Part shown: positions 17,497-26,339 of the stretch, piece after piece | Layout of the letters: the number at the start of each line of letters is the position of its first letter | How positions within the stretch are numbered: position 1 is the stretch's first letter | Notes under the pieces: model-generated | The model's input: the letters and a program-made list of their open reading frames with translations, nothing else | Told to the model about the DNA's origin: nothing | Database searches by the model: none | Made by a program: the position numbers and the translations under genes | Assembly: GCA_012515235.1 (NCBI GenBank) | Contig: JAAYYU010000113.1 | Location: 62,001 to 126,000, forward strand | Source: Candidatus Anammoximicrobium sp. | GTDB lineage: Bacteria > Planctomycetota > Planctomycetia > Pirellulales > Pirellulaceae | Direction of reading: 5' to 3' | DNA length: 64,000 nt

Positions 17497-17624
17497 TCGC
17501 GGACATCTCTGGTCTTGAACACCGCTCCACGCTGGCGAGCAGCGTGGTGGCGAAGAAGCCGATTTCGCGGACATCTCTGGTCTTGAACACCGCTCCACGC
17601 TGGCGCGCAGCGTGGTGGCGAAGA
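17497..17624 (+). repeat. Two direct 60-bp repeats carrying a palindrome
   Basis: The copies are 17497-17556 and 17565-17624 (period 68), nearly identical, beginning TCGCGGACATCTCTGG and ending GTGGCGAAGA. Each holds the 8-bp stem CCACGCTG/CAGCGTGG at 17527-17547 and 17595-17615; the second has one loop change. They resemble REP-type dispersed elements. Confidence 0.75.
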
Positions 17625-17733
17625 GGGGGCTGCCCCCGCAAAGTTGCTGCGGACCTCAGCTTGCGAGTCAACGAGTGCTTTGGCTTGCCGCCAGGTTTCG
17701 CCGGAACGGGGGAAATTATTTTGGCGTCCGTTG

Positions 17734-20700
17734 CTACCGCTGTGTCTGGAACCACAGGTCCACCGTGATGTCCTGGCCGTGCGGCACGAGCACGCCCTCG
17801 GCGTGGGGCCAGGACGGCGGCTGAGTAAAGGTCGCGGCGGCGACGTCGCTGGAGATCTTCCGGCCGTCGGCCAACTCCAGTTCGAGCCAGAACCGCCGGA
17901 TCTTGAAGTAGTCTCCGTGCGGGTTGAAGACGGCGAGCGTGTTGTGCCGTGCGAGCGTCGCGACGGCCTGCGGCGTCAACGGCATCGTCACGTCGGTGGC
18001 CCAGATCCCCTTGCTCTCGTCGCCGCCCGCGGAGGTCATGAAACCCATGTTCACGCCGTTGAGCACCGCGTAGCAGCCGTACTCGCCGCTGCCGGAGAAC
18101 CCGTTGCCGTCGTAGTGCAGCTTGCCGCTTGTGGCCCGCCGCAGGTCGGCCGCGCTTGCCCCCGGCAACGGCAGCGGCGGCGGCTCGCGCCGATACGCGG
18201 GCCCGTCGGGCTCCAGCGAACGCTGCAGCACCGGTTGCAGGCTCTCGACCCGCATCTCGGCCCAGCAGGCCCAGTCGCCGGAACTGTTGTCTTGGCTCCC
18301 GACGTCGGAGATCAACTGGAGCCGCACCTGCTGCCCGGCCCAGGGCGACAAGTCGGCCTCGATCGGCAGCCAGGCGTGCCGCAGGACGGTCTTCTCGGCG
18401 ACGACGGTCTTGGCCCCGCGCTCGTCGACCACGGCCAGCCGGTACAGGATCCCGTCGCCCAAGTCGCTGCCGTCGGACTTGCCCACCACCGCGCGAAAAG
18501 CGGCTTTCTGGTCCTTCGGCAGCGCGACCGCGTCGTACCTCGCGAAACTGTAGCCGACGCCGCCGTGATAGGGCGGGTGCATGAAGACGGCGTCCCGGGA
18601 AACTTCCCCGCAAGTGACGGACCGCGTGACGACGTGGCCGCGTGTTTCGCCAAAGTCGGAGGTCTCCTGCCCGCCGCGCAGGCACGTCCCCGTGGCGAAC
18701 TCCGCCGCCAGCGGCGCCAGCGTCAACGGCGCGCTGACCGTCCGCAGCCCGTATTCGACCTGGTGGATGAGTTTGCCTGCCGCAAGCTTGACCGCCAGCA
18801 GTTCGGCGCCTTCTTCGGCCGGCGGCCCCAAGTCGAAGACGACGTCCGCCGGCTGACGCGGCATCAGCGCCGCTTCCTTGCTTTGGCCGAGCACCTCGAT
18901 CCGGTACTTTTCCTGCTGGGCCAGATTGCTGCTCACGCGCAGGGTCAGCAGGTTCCCCGCGAGCGTTGCCCGGACGTCGGCCAGCGGCACGACGGTAAAG
19001 TCGAACCATTGGCCGTCCAACTGCTGCCAGATCCGCTGGCCCGGTTTGGCGTCCGCCGGAATCGTGACCGTGTGCGGTTGCCGGATCGTCACCGAAACGG
19101 TCTCGCCGGCAATGACCCGATCGCGAGGATTCGGCTGCGGGGCCTGGGACTGGCCGGGGACCTCGGTCACCAGGTAGCTGAAAGCGTCTTTGACGGGCGT
19201 CACATAGGTCAGTCCCCGCGCCACGCGCAGCTCGGCCGGCCCGATCTCGTCGCCGCTCTTGTTCAGCGCGACAGCCTTGGCCGGGGGCAGCTTGAACCCG
19301 CAATCCGCTCCCTGATAGGGAATGATTTCCCACTGGCCGGGCCCGGCGGTGCGGCAGATGCCGATGCCGTCCGAGGCCGCCTGTTCCCGACGCACGAAGT
19401 GCCCTCGGCCGTCGATGTAGACATACGCGGGCGAGACGCAGTAGTCGTAGCGCGGCGTGCCGGGGCCGGAGTCCGTACTGGCGACGAACAGCGATCGGTC
19501 CCGCGTCCAACCGCTGTAGCCGTTGGGCGGCAGATCCAGGCCTTCGAACTTCAGCCGCTCGGTCTTGTTCCCGTTGACCATCGTCACGGTGCCATTGGCG
19601 TACTCCGTCACAATCTGGTTCCGCCGGAAAGCGCCCGAGGCCACCGCGGCAGACGTTTCAAGCAGCCTGCCCGCCTCGTCCAAGTAGCGGATCCGCTGTA
19701 CCGGCGAGAGCGTATAGCTGGCCGCCAGTTGCTGGATCAGGTAGTATCCGCGGAGCGATTTGTCCAGGCCGCCGCTGCACAGGAAGCCAGGATGCCCGAA
19801 GGCGACCGTGGCCGCCAGGAAGCGGTCGGTATAGGCGTCCGCGCCGTCCGGGCCCGGCTCCGGCCCTGTCTTTTTGCCGTAGAACATGCTTTCGGCGCCC
19901 ATGCCGAAGTTGCAGTTCAGGTCGTGCATCTTCCGCAGATCGAGGTCCACCAGCCAAGGGTTGTTGGGGATGTCATAGCCGCGGTCCTGGGCGTAGTTGC
20001 CGTCCGTCAAACCGCTGTAATAGAAATGGTGGTTGCCCTCGGAATAGACCGGGCCTTTCCAGGCGTTCTTCTGGTGCAGCATGATCTCGCCATAGCTGTA
20101 GAACGTGGCGGCGAAGGTCCCCGCGCCGGGCACGCGGTGGTCGTAATCCACGCGGGTCCACGGGGCGACGGCCGTATGGACGTCGCAGTACGCGGTGCTG
20201 AAGCGGAATTTTTCCTGGATGATCGGCGCCAGCCTGGCACAATATTCGACGGCCCGCGCCGGCTTGGGCGCATAACACCGCATCCACGCGCCCTGCAACT
20301 GGTTTTCCGGCGTGCGGCTGATCAGGTCGAAGCTCCAGTACTCGTTGACCGGCGCGAAATCGGTGAAGTTGTTGTACGGGCCGTAGACGAAGCCCAGCTT
20401 GTCCTGCATCAGGCGGGCGTAGTCGTACTGGCCCTGGTCCCCGCCTTTGCCCGGCGCGGGCCGGGTGCGAAACGTGAAGCTCTCGCCGCCGTCGCGCCAA
20501 CCGGTCTCGTGGTCCGTGATCACGCACTCCCGCATCCCGTGCCGCCAGATGTTGGTCCAGTGCGCCGCGTCGCTCTCGCGATTGCCCGCTCCGTGCGCCC
20601 GCCAAACGTGCGTCCCGGCGACGTGCATGTGCGGCGACTTGGGATTGGGCAGCGTGGGCAGCATTTCCTCGTACCGCGGAGACAGTGTGACGAAGAACCG

Positions 20701-22080
20701 CTCGAAACAGTCGTTGCGTTTCCCGTCGGTCTTGGGAATGTACCGCACGCCCCCCTGATAACTCGTCCGGCCTTCCTGGACCGCTTGGACCGAAAAAGGA
20801 ACGGAAGCATTCGACAGATACCAGTCGGTGTTGCCGGTCAGGAACAGCGGTTGGTCCGCCGTGCCGCTGACCGCGACCGCCGGCCGATCGGTCGCCGGGT
20901 AGCCGTAGTGATAGAAGGGATTGGTCACCAGCCGCGGCTGGTCCAGTCCCTCCGCGTGGCCGTATCGGACCTCGGCCACGTTCCCTCCCAGCGCGGCCGT
21001 GTCGATCACCAGCGACTTGTTCCACAGGCGGAACGAGTACGCGACCTCGGCCGAAACGCCCGCCGCGCTGGCCTTCCACCTGCAGACCACCGTCTGGCCT
21101 TCCTGCTTCGTGCCCAGCGATTCGATCTTGTCCGGCGCGACCGCTTTGCCGTCGACGGCGAGCCACACGCCGCCGTCCACCAACGGCCGGATCGCCGGGC
21201 CCCGGCCCCAACGCGCCGTCACGTCCGACCACGTCCCCGTGCTGGGCGTCAGCGAGTAAGTGAGCGTTCCGTCGCTGCCCGCGTAGGTGAAGACGAACGC
21301 GGTCCCCTGCTGCGCCACGCCGGTCTTGAACTCCGAGACCAGGTTATCGGGCAGGATCGTCTCCGGCCGGTTCGGGAACGGCAGCTTGCCGGGGCCGGTG
21401 TTCGTCCCGCAGCCCTGGCCGGGAAACAGGGCGATCCCGCGTTCCGGCCGCGGCTCGAAGGTCAGCGGCGGGAACTGCTCGGTGAAGACCGCCAGGTTGT
21501 CGAAGAACAGCACGCGGTCTTCCTTGTTCCGCCCGTTGCCGATCTGCAACCCCACAAACGTCGCGCCGTCCTGGACCATCGCGATCTGTTCGGCAGTCAA
21601 CCGCCGGCTGCACAGGTGCCACTCTTTCCACGTCACGGTGGTCAGCGGCACGTTCACCTCGCGGCCGCGGACGTCCACGAACTTTGCCGTGATCGACACC
21701 ATCGGCGTGTTGGGGTTCGGGGCGTACGACCAGTTGTTGCCGTACACCCACAGGCTCACGGCGTCAAACGGCTGGTCGATCTTCAGCGGCTTCGGCGGTG
21801 CGATCAGATAGGCCGGGGCGGAGCCGGTGGCGCGGTAGGTGAACCTGGCGACGTACTTGTCCCACAACTGCTGCTCCCGCGTCCGCACGAGGCTGGCGAC
21901 GGAGTGGGTCGTCTGGACCGTCCAGCCGTCCAGGTTCTCGAAGTCCACCAGCGGCGGATGATCGTCCTGGACCCGGTTGGCCCAGTCCATCTCATAGGGC
22001 CGCTTGCCGACGACCTCGTCGGCCCCTTCGGCAGCGACCAGCAACGCAAACAGCGAGCACAGCCAGGCGGCAAGACGCAT
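17734..22080 (-). CDS. Giant exported putative glycoside hydrolase, GH101-like
   Basis: This 1448-aa protein has a signal peptide (MRLAAWLCSLFALLVAAEGA). A jelly-roll-like N-terminal region (about 50-230) and a beta-sandwich (about 250-430) precede a TIM-barrel-like region (about 520-760). The barrel contains ITDHETGWRDGG, the candidate nucleophile in AYCDVHTAVAPW and the candidate acid/base in VYSEGNHHFYYSG. This resembles the Asp/Glu arrangement of GH101 and DUF5696 endo-alpha-N-acetylgalactosaminidase-like proteins. The C-terminal 450 residues are beta-rich, with a likely carbohydrate-binding domain. The ATG at 22080 follows a GAGAGGG stretch. The gene starts 65 bp after the propeller gene ending at 22146 and is probably cotranscribed with it. 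Family assignment is tentative; hydrolase character is likely. Confidence 0.6.
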   Translation of the reverse strand: MRLAAWLCSLFALLVAAEGADEVVGKRPYEMDWANRVQDDHPPLVDFENLDGWTVQTTHSVASLVRTREQQLWDKYVARFTYRATGSAPAYLIAPPKPLKIDQPFDAVSLWVYGNNWSYAPNPNTPMVSITAKFVDVRGREVNVPLTTVTWKEWHLCSRRLTAEQIAMVQDGATFVGLQIGNGRNKEDRVLFFDNLAVFTEQFPPLTFEPRPERGIALFPGQGCGTNTGPGKLPFPNRPETILPDNLVSEFKTGVAQQGTAFVFTYAGSDGTLTYSLTPSTGTWSDVTARWGRGPAIRPLVDGGVWLAVDGKAVAPDKIESLGTKQEGQTVVCRWKASAAGVSAEVAYSFRLWNKSLVIDTAALGGNVAEVRYGHAEGLDQPRLVTNPFYHYGYPATDRPAVAVSGTADQPLFLTGNTDWYLSNASVPFSVQAVQEGRTSYQGGVRYIPKTDGKRNDCFERFFVTLSPRYEEMLPTLPNPKSPHMHVAGTHVWRAHGAGNRESDAAHWTNIWRHGMRECVITDHETGWRDGGESFTFRTRPAPGKGGDQGQYDYARLMQDKLGFVYGPYNNFTDFAPVNEYWSFDLISRTPENQLQGAWMRCYAPKPARAVEYCARLAPIIQEKFRFSTAYCDVHTAVAPWTRVDYDHRVPGAGTFAATFYSYGEIMLHQKNAWKGPVYSEGNHHFYYSGLTDGNYAQDRGYDIPNNPWLVDLDLRKMHDLNCNFGMGAESMFYGKKTGPEPGPDGADAYTDRFLAATVAFGHPGFLCSGGLDKSLRGYYLIQQLAASYTLSPVQRIRYLDEAGRLLETSAAVASGAFRRNQIVTEYANGTVTMVNGNKTERLKFEGLDLPPNGYSGWTRDRSLFVASTDSGPGTPRYDYCVSPAYVYIDGRGHFVRREQAASDGIGICRTAGPGQWEIIPYQGADCGFKLPPAKAVALNKSGDEIGPAELRVARGLTYVTPVKDAFSYLVTEVPGQSQAPQPNPRDRVIAGETVSVTIRQPHTVTIPADAKPGQRIWQQLDGQWFDFTVVPLADVRATLAGNLLTLRVSSNLAQQEKYRIEVLGQSKEAALMPRQPADVVFDLGPPAEEGAELLAVKLAAGKLIHQVEYGLRTVSAPLTLAPLAAEFATGTCLRGGQETSDFGETRGHVVTRSVTCGEVSRDAVFMHPPYHGGVGYSFARYDAVALPKDQKAAFRAVVGKSDGSDLGDGILYRLAVVDERGAKTVVAEKTVLRHAWLPIEADLSPWAGQQVRLQLISDVGSQDNSSGDWACWAEMRVESLQPVLQRSLEPDGPAYRREPPPLPLPGASAADLRRATSGKLHYDGNGFSGSGEYGCYAVLNGVNMGFMTSAGGDESKGIWATDVTMPLTPQAVATLARHNTLAVFNPHGDYFKIRRFWLELELADGRKISSDVAAATFTQPPSWPHAEGVLVPHGQDITVDLWFQTQR

Positions 22081-22145
22081 GAGGATACCCTCTCTTTGAA
22101 TGGCAGAGTTGCGGGGAATGGCAGGGTTGTGGGCGCGAGCCCGCA

Positions 22146-25100
22146 TCAAGGTACGGAGCGTTCCACTTCCAGGCCGCACAGAACCGGTATCTGCTGCGGC
22201 GTCGGCGCGGCCTGGGGCGAGCTGAATTCGATCACCAGATGGTCCGTGACGGGAACGTGTTTCACTTCCCGCACGACGAAGCCCGCAGCGTCCTCGGACG
22301 GCACCGCCGCGTCCACGTTCGGGCAGGCCAGCTCACCCTGCACGCGGACGTCGCACACGCGCTGGCCGGCTGGCTCGCCCGCCGCCGCGGCAAAGACGAG
22401 CCGCAGGGTGTACGCGCCCGGACCATCGCCGGCCCCCCGCAGCGGAATCGCCAGGCGTTTCAGCCCGCGGGCCCCGGACGCGGCGATCCAGGCCTGTTCC
22501 GGCGCCCGACGTTCCGAGGCGTCGCCATCGCTGGTAAAGAAACCGCCCCCAGGCAGAAACTCCGCCTCGAACTGCAGCTTCAGATCGAGACTCGTCTCCA
22601 GCGACGGGTTCGGCACGGGACGCGGATAGGCCAACCACAGCTGGCCCTGCTTGTCGCGCCGGTCGCCCGGCGCTCCGAAGTTCAGCGACATCTGTTTCAC
22701 CGGCGTCGTGGCCCCCACGCCGCTGTACAACGTCCACGGGCGACGCGGCTCCCGCGGTTCCATGACGATCGTCGAGGCGATCGAGAACATGCAGACACAG
22801 CCGGCGCTGGCTTCCGGAATCACGACCAGCCCGCTGGCGGGAATGGCGTTGATCCAACAGCCGGGCCGATGCCCGGCAAAGTGCCGCGTGCCGGCATCGC
22901 TGGCCAAATCAAAGAACGCCGTGTGGAAACTGCGGAAGAACAACATGTTGTCGCACGCCGAAGTCGCCCCGCAATGGTGCCCCGGCCGCATGAAGGTCCA
23001 CGGCACGGCCGCTCCCGTCAGCGGATGCTCGCGCGTCTTCTGCGCGCCCGATTTCAAGTCGAAAGCCCACGGCTCGGCGATCAGCCGGTCGCCGATGATG
23101 AGCGGCCGGTGCCGGTAGTTGGCGTCCTTGGCCCACATCTTGTACCCGTCCTGGGCATACAGGGCCACCAGCCGGCGGCGTGAGAAGTCGCCGGCGACGA
23201 ACTGCTTCCAGAAATGCCCGTTGGCGTTGGCGCCGCACAGGATCAGCACGCCGTCGTGGTACATCATCATGAGCTTGCCGCCGCCGATGCCGATCTCGCT
23301 GCAGTCGGTGACGTCGACCGGCGTCGCCCACTGCTGCTGGCCCGTGGCCGCGTCCAGGGCGACGGCCAGACGCACGTCAAGCGCTTTCAGGCGGTCTTCG
23401 GCGTTCTGGCGCGCGGCCCCTTCCAGGCGTTCCAAATCGCTCTTGTCCTGACGCAGGATCGCCTCCCGCTGTTCGCTCGTCACCGAACTGTCGATGAAGA
23501 ACACTCGCCCCGGTCCCAGGGCGATGGTCTGGAAATCGATGCTTTGGCCCTGGTACGTCCACACGTGCTTGCCGCTGGCCGCGTCGATCGCAAAGATGGC
23601 GTCGGTGGCCGCCTGGCCCGGATCGCCCCGCCTGCGGAGATTCAATTGGATCAGTTCGGGACGCGTGGTGGCCGTGCCGAACAGCAGCCCGTCGCGGACC
23701 GCGACGTAGCCCCACTCGTGCGTCTTGGAATCGACGGATTCGGGCAGCGAGTGAACGCGTTTTACTTCCCCCGTGGCGGCGTCGTGCTCGTAGACCTTGC
23801 TGCGGGCCATGTGAAACACGCGCTCGTCGGTGGCCGCCAGGTTGCCGGGAGTCCGGTTCTGGTAGACTCCCGTGCGGATCGACTCCCGGTTCTCCACCTT
23901 CCACAGCAGCTGACCGTTGAACGTATCGTAGGCCATCAGGCTGTCTTCGCCTTGCACGAACATTCGCCCGTTGACGACCAGCGGCCCCACGGCGCCCAAA
24001 TGACGGTTGACCATCAGGTCCGGTCCCGGGTCGCCGTACCACAGCACGCCCAGGCCGCCCTTGACCAGGGTGTCGCCGCTGTTGGCCGTGTTGCCCGGCT
24101 CACCATACTGGTGCGTCCACTTGCCGGCGTTTGGCAACATGCCGCGCGTCAACATGGTCCACGGTCCGTCGGTCCGGATGACGCTCTGATCGGAGATCGG
24201 CATCCGCCCCAGCCAAGCCTTGGCGTCCGCCTCGGACAACGCCGCCCCCGCCGCGCCGGCGGGGCGGCCGAGGACGATGACGCCGCCGGCCGGCTTGACG
24301 TGCCGGGCCAGTTTTTCCGGATCGCCCGGAATCCGGCCCGTCACCAGCAGGCTGTCCGAGACGATCAGGTTGGCGAAGTAGTTCGAGTAAGGAATCGCGT
24401 TCAGATCCGCGTGATGCACGGTGATGCGATGGCCGTACAGGCCCGCCGCCGCCAGGGCGCGGCGGGATTCCCGGACCTTCGTCTCGTCCGGTTCCACCGC
24501 GAAAATCTTCAGTTCGCTGCGGCGTGCCAACTCCAGCGCGAGCCGTCCCCGTTCGTTGCCCGCGACCAGGCAGTAGCCGCGCTTCACTCCCGTCGTCCGC
24601 AGGATTTCCTCGGCGGCACGCTCGTACACTGCCGTCCACTGGTCCGCCGGGAACGGGGCCTCCGCCTCCGACGCACCGGCCGTGGGGGCCGGCGCTGCCG
24701 CGGGAGCGGAAGGGCTGGCAAAACCGTAGATTTTGCCCGCCGTGGTGCTGACCAGCAGTCTGCCCGACGCGACCGCCAGGCCTCGAGCCTGCCCCTCCAC
24801 GTCGGCCTTCCAGACTTCCTGGCCCGCTGCCGTCTCGAAGGCAAGCACGTTCCCTTGCCCGCCCGTGAACACGAGGCCGCCGGCGACGATCAAGCTGGCA
24901 TCCGCCGCACACGGTCTTCGCCAGACCACGCCGGCATCCACGATTTCCTTGACGCGCGCCCGCAGTTCCGTCATGCGCTGGCGCATGCCCGCGGCCTGGT
25001 CGCCGGCGCCCGGCAGTTTGCGGTTCAGATCGCGCAGCTCGTTCGCAATCCGGACCCGCTCGTTGCACGCTGCGGTGAATTCCTTGCGTTTGGTCCGCAG

Positions 25101-26039
25101 CAGTTCGCGGCCGGCCGTCACGTAGTACGCATCGTCCACGACGACCAGGTGCGTGTTCAGTGAATACGCCTGCAGCCGCCCGTCGGCGATCAAGGCGTCC
25201 GTCCCGGCGATGGCCGTGTTGGCCAGACTCAAGGACGCGGCCCCGCCGCTCAGCAACTGGCCGGTAGCCCGGCTGAAAGACTTGGGACGCGAACGGCCGG
25301 ACGGAACGTACAGCGTGTCGGCCGTCGCCAGCAGATAGCCTTGCGGCGACAGATCGTTCCGGCCCGCGTCCAGGTGGCTGATGTTGTCGTTCCGCCACAC
25401 GACCGTCCCGTCCGCACAGCGGACGGCGCCCAGGTAGACGTTCTCATGTGGAAAAATGCCCGCACCGAAATAGGCCAGGCCTTCATCGACCAGCACGCCG
25501 GTCCGCACGGGCCAGCGGGAAATCATCTCCCCGCGGGCCAGGAACCATTCGTCGGCCGGTCCCAGTCGCTGTTTCCAAACCAGGTTTCCGGACTCGGCGT
25601 CCAAGCAGTACGTGCAACCATCGTCGGACCCGACGTACACCCGGCCCGCCGCGACGCTGGGCGCCAAGCGGACCGGCGCGTCCGTAAAGAACTGCCAGAT
25701 CTCCTTGCCCGTTTGCAGGTCCAGACAGCGGACCTGATGATCGACGGACGAGCCGAAGACCACGCGCGGCCCGACCGCCGCCACCTGCAGCGCGTCGTCA
25801 AATCGCACCCGGTCGCCGATCTCCTTGCCCTCGATGATCCGTCCCACCGCCTCCGTCCACGTCCGCCGCGGGGCGGCTGTTGATGAGAAAACCCAGGCCT
25901 GCTGCAGCGGCAACGTTGGCTGGTCCGCGGTCGCTCCTGTCCGCTCGTAATTGCCCAAATACGTCGGCCAGTCGCCTGCCCAAGCCGTGGCGGAGGTTCC
26001 CAGCGTCAGGACCAGCAAGCAACCCAAATTCCATTTCAT
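22146..26039 (-). CDS. Exported PQQ-like beta-propeller protein with an embedded methyltransferase-like domain
   Basis: This 1297-aa protein has a signal peptide (MKWNLGCLLVLTLGTSATAWAG). The first BamB-like propeller (about 22-455) includes RCLDLQTGKEIWQFF and TYCLDAESGNLVWKQ, with a short coiled-coil insert near residue 320-355. A class-I SAM-methyltransferase-like fold lies at about 485-590: YCLVAGNERGRLALELA, then IFAVEPDETKV and GLYGHRITVHHADL. A second propeller with calcium/quinoprotein-like repeats and a beta-rich C-terminal domain follow. The ATG at 26039 has GGAG about ten bases upstream. The protein is a paralogue of 6120-10097 but keeps a better glycine-rich loop. No enzymatic function is established. 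Confidence 0.82.
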   Translation of the reverse strand: MKWNLGCLLVLTLGTSATAWAGDWPTYLGNYERTGATADQPTLPLQQAWVFSSTAAPRRTWTEAVGRIIEGKEIGDRVRFDDALQVAAVGPRVVFGSSVDHQVRCLDLQTGKEIWQFFTDAPVRLAPSVAAGRVYVGSDDGCTYCLDAESGNLVWKQRLGPADEWFLARGEMISRWPVRTGVLVDEGLAYFGAGIFPHENVYLGAVRCADGTVVWRNDNISHLDAGRNDLSPQGYLLATADTLYVPSGRSRPKSFSRATGQLLSGGAASLSLANTAIAGTDALIADGRLQAYSLNTHLVVVDDAYYVTAGRELLRTKRKEFTAACNERVRIANELRDLNRKLPGAGDQAAGMRQRMTELRARVKEIVDAGVVWRRPCAADASLIVAGGLVFTGGQGNVLAFETAAGQEVWKADVEGQARGLAVASGRLLVSTTAGKIYGFASPSAPAAAPAPTAGASEAEAPFPADQWTAVYERAAEEILRTTGVKRGYCLVAGNERGRLALELARRSELKIFAVEPDETKVRESRRALAAAGLYGHRITVHHADLNAIPYSNYFANLIVSDSLLVTGRIPGDPEKLARHVKPAGGVIVLGRPAGAAGAALSEADAKAWLGRMPISDQSVIRTDGPWTMLTRGMLPNAGKWTHQYGEPGNTANSGDTLVKGGLGVLWYGDPGPDLMVNRHLGAVGPLVVNGRMFVQGEDSLMAYDTFNGQLLWKVENRESIRTGVYQNRTPGNLAATDERVFHMARSKVYEHDAATGEVKRVHSLPESVDSKTHEWGYVAVRDGLLFGTATTRPELIQLNLRRRGDPGQAATDAIFAIDAASGKHVWTYQGQSIDFQTIALGPGRVFFIDSSVTSEQREAILRQDKSDLERLEGAARQNAEDRLKALDVRLAVALDAATGQQQWATPVDVTDCSEIGIGGGKLMMMYHDGVLILCGANANGHFWKQFVAGDFSRRRLVALYAQDGYKMWAKDANYRHRPLIIGDRLIAEPWAFDLKSGAQKTREHPLTGAAVPWTFMRPGHHCGATSACDNMLFFRSFHTAFFDLASDAGTRHFAGHRPGCWINAIPASGLVVIPEASAGCVCMFSIASTIVMEPREPRRPWTLYSGVGATTPVKQMSLNFGAPGDRRDKQGQLWLAYPRPVPNPSLETSLDLKLQFEAEFLPGGGFFTSDGDASERRAPEQAWIAASGARGLKRLAIPLRGAGDGPGAYTLRLVFAAAAGEPAGQRVCDVRVQGELACPNVDAAVPSEDAAGFVVREVKHVPVTDHLVIEFSSPQAAPTPQQIPVLCGLEVERSVP

Positions 26040-26339
26040 CAGACAGTCTCCAGGGTAACAGACGTTGGCGATTTTTGCGTGCAAAGCGTCCTTATCTTAC
26101 GCTGAAGGCGCGTCGCCTTAAAGCACCTTGCAACTCCATTTATTGGATTCAGCCCGCGGCGCCGCAAGGGAGCAGTAGTCTCCGCGGAGAGCCCGCGGTG
26201 CAGGCCGTTGAAAAAGCGGGACCGGGTCAAGCTTCACCGCTCCTGGACAACGAGCGGCAAACGCGATAGAAAACCAACGCCTCGACGAACGCCGACGGCG
26301 GCGAACAGCTCTTTGACCTGGGACCAGAACGGAGAATCC
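26040..26339. other. Divergent intergenic region
   Basis: The 300 bp lie between two divergently transcribed genes and must hold both promoters. A small hairpin AAGGCG/CGCCTT is at 26105-26119. I see no confident sigma-70 boxes. Confidence 0.4.

Larger units (their letters stand above)
17277..17733. other. Repeat-rich intergenic region
   Basis: The 457 bp contain no gene. They hold three copies of one palindromic element (two direct, one inverted) and, at 17349-17361, 13 bp CCCACGGCTTGCC. The complement of that 13-mer recurs in the palindrome at 33612-33629. Confidence 0.6.

Noticed and set aside
17644..22629. 1661-codon open frame on the plus strand
   Set aside because: It is antisense to the GH101-like gene and the end of the propeller gene, has Arg/Gly/Val-rich shadow composition, and no recognisable domain or ribosome-binding site.
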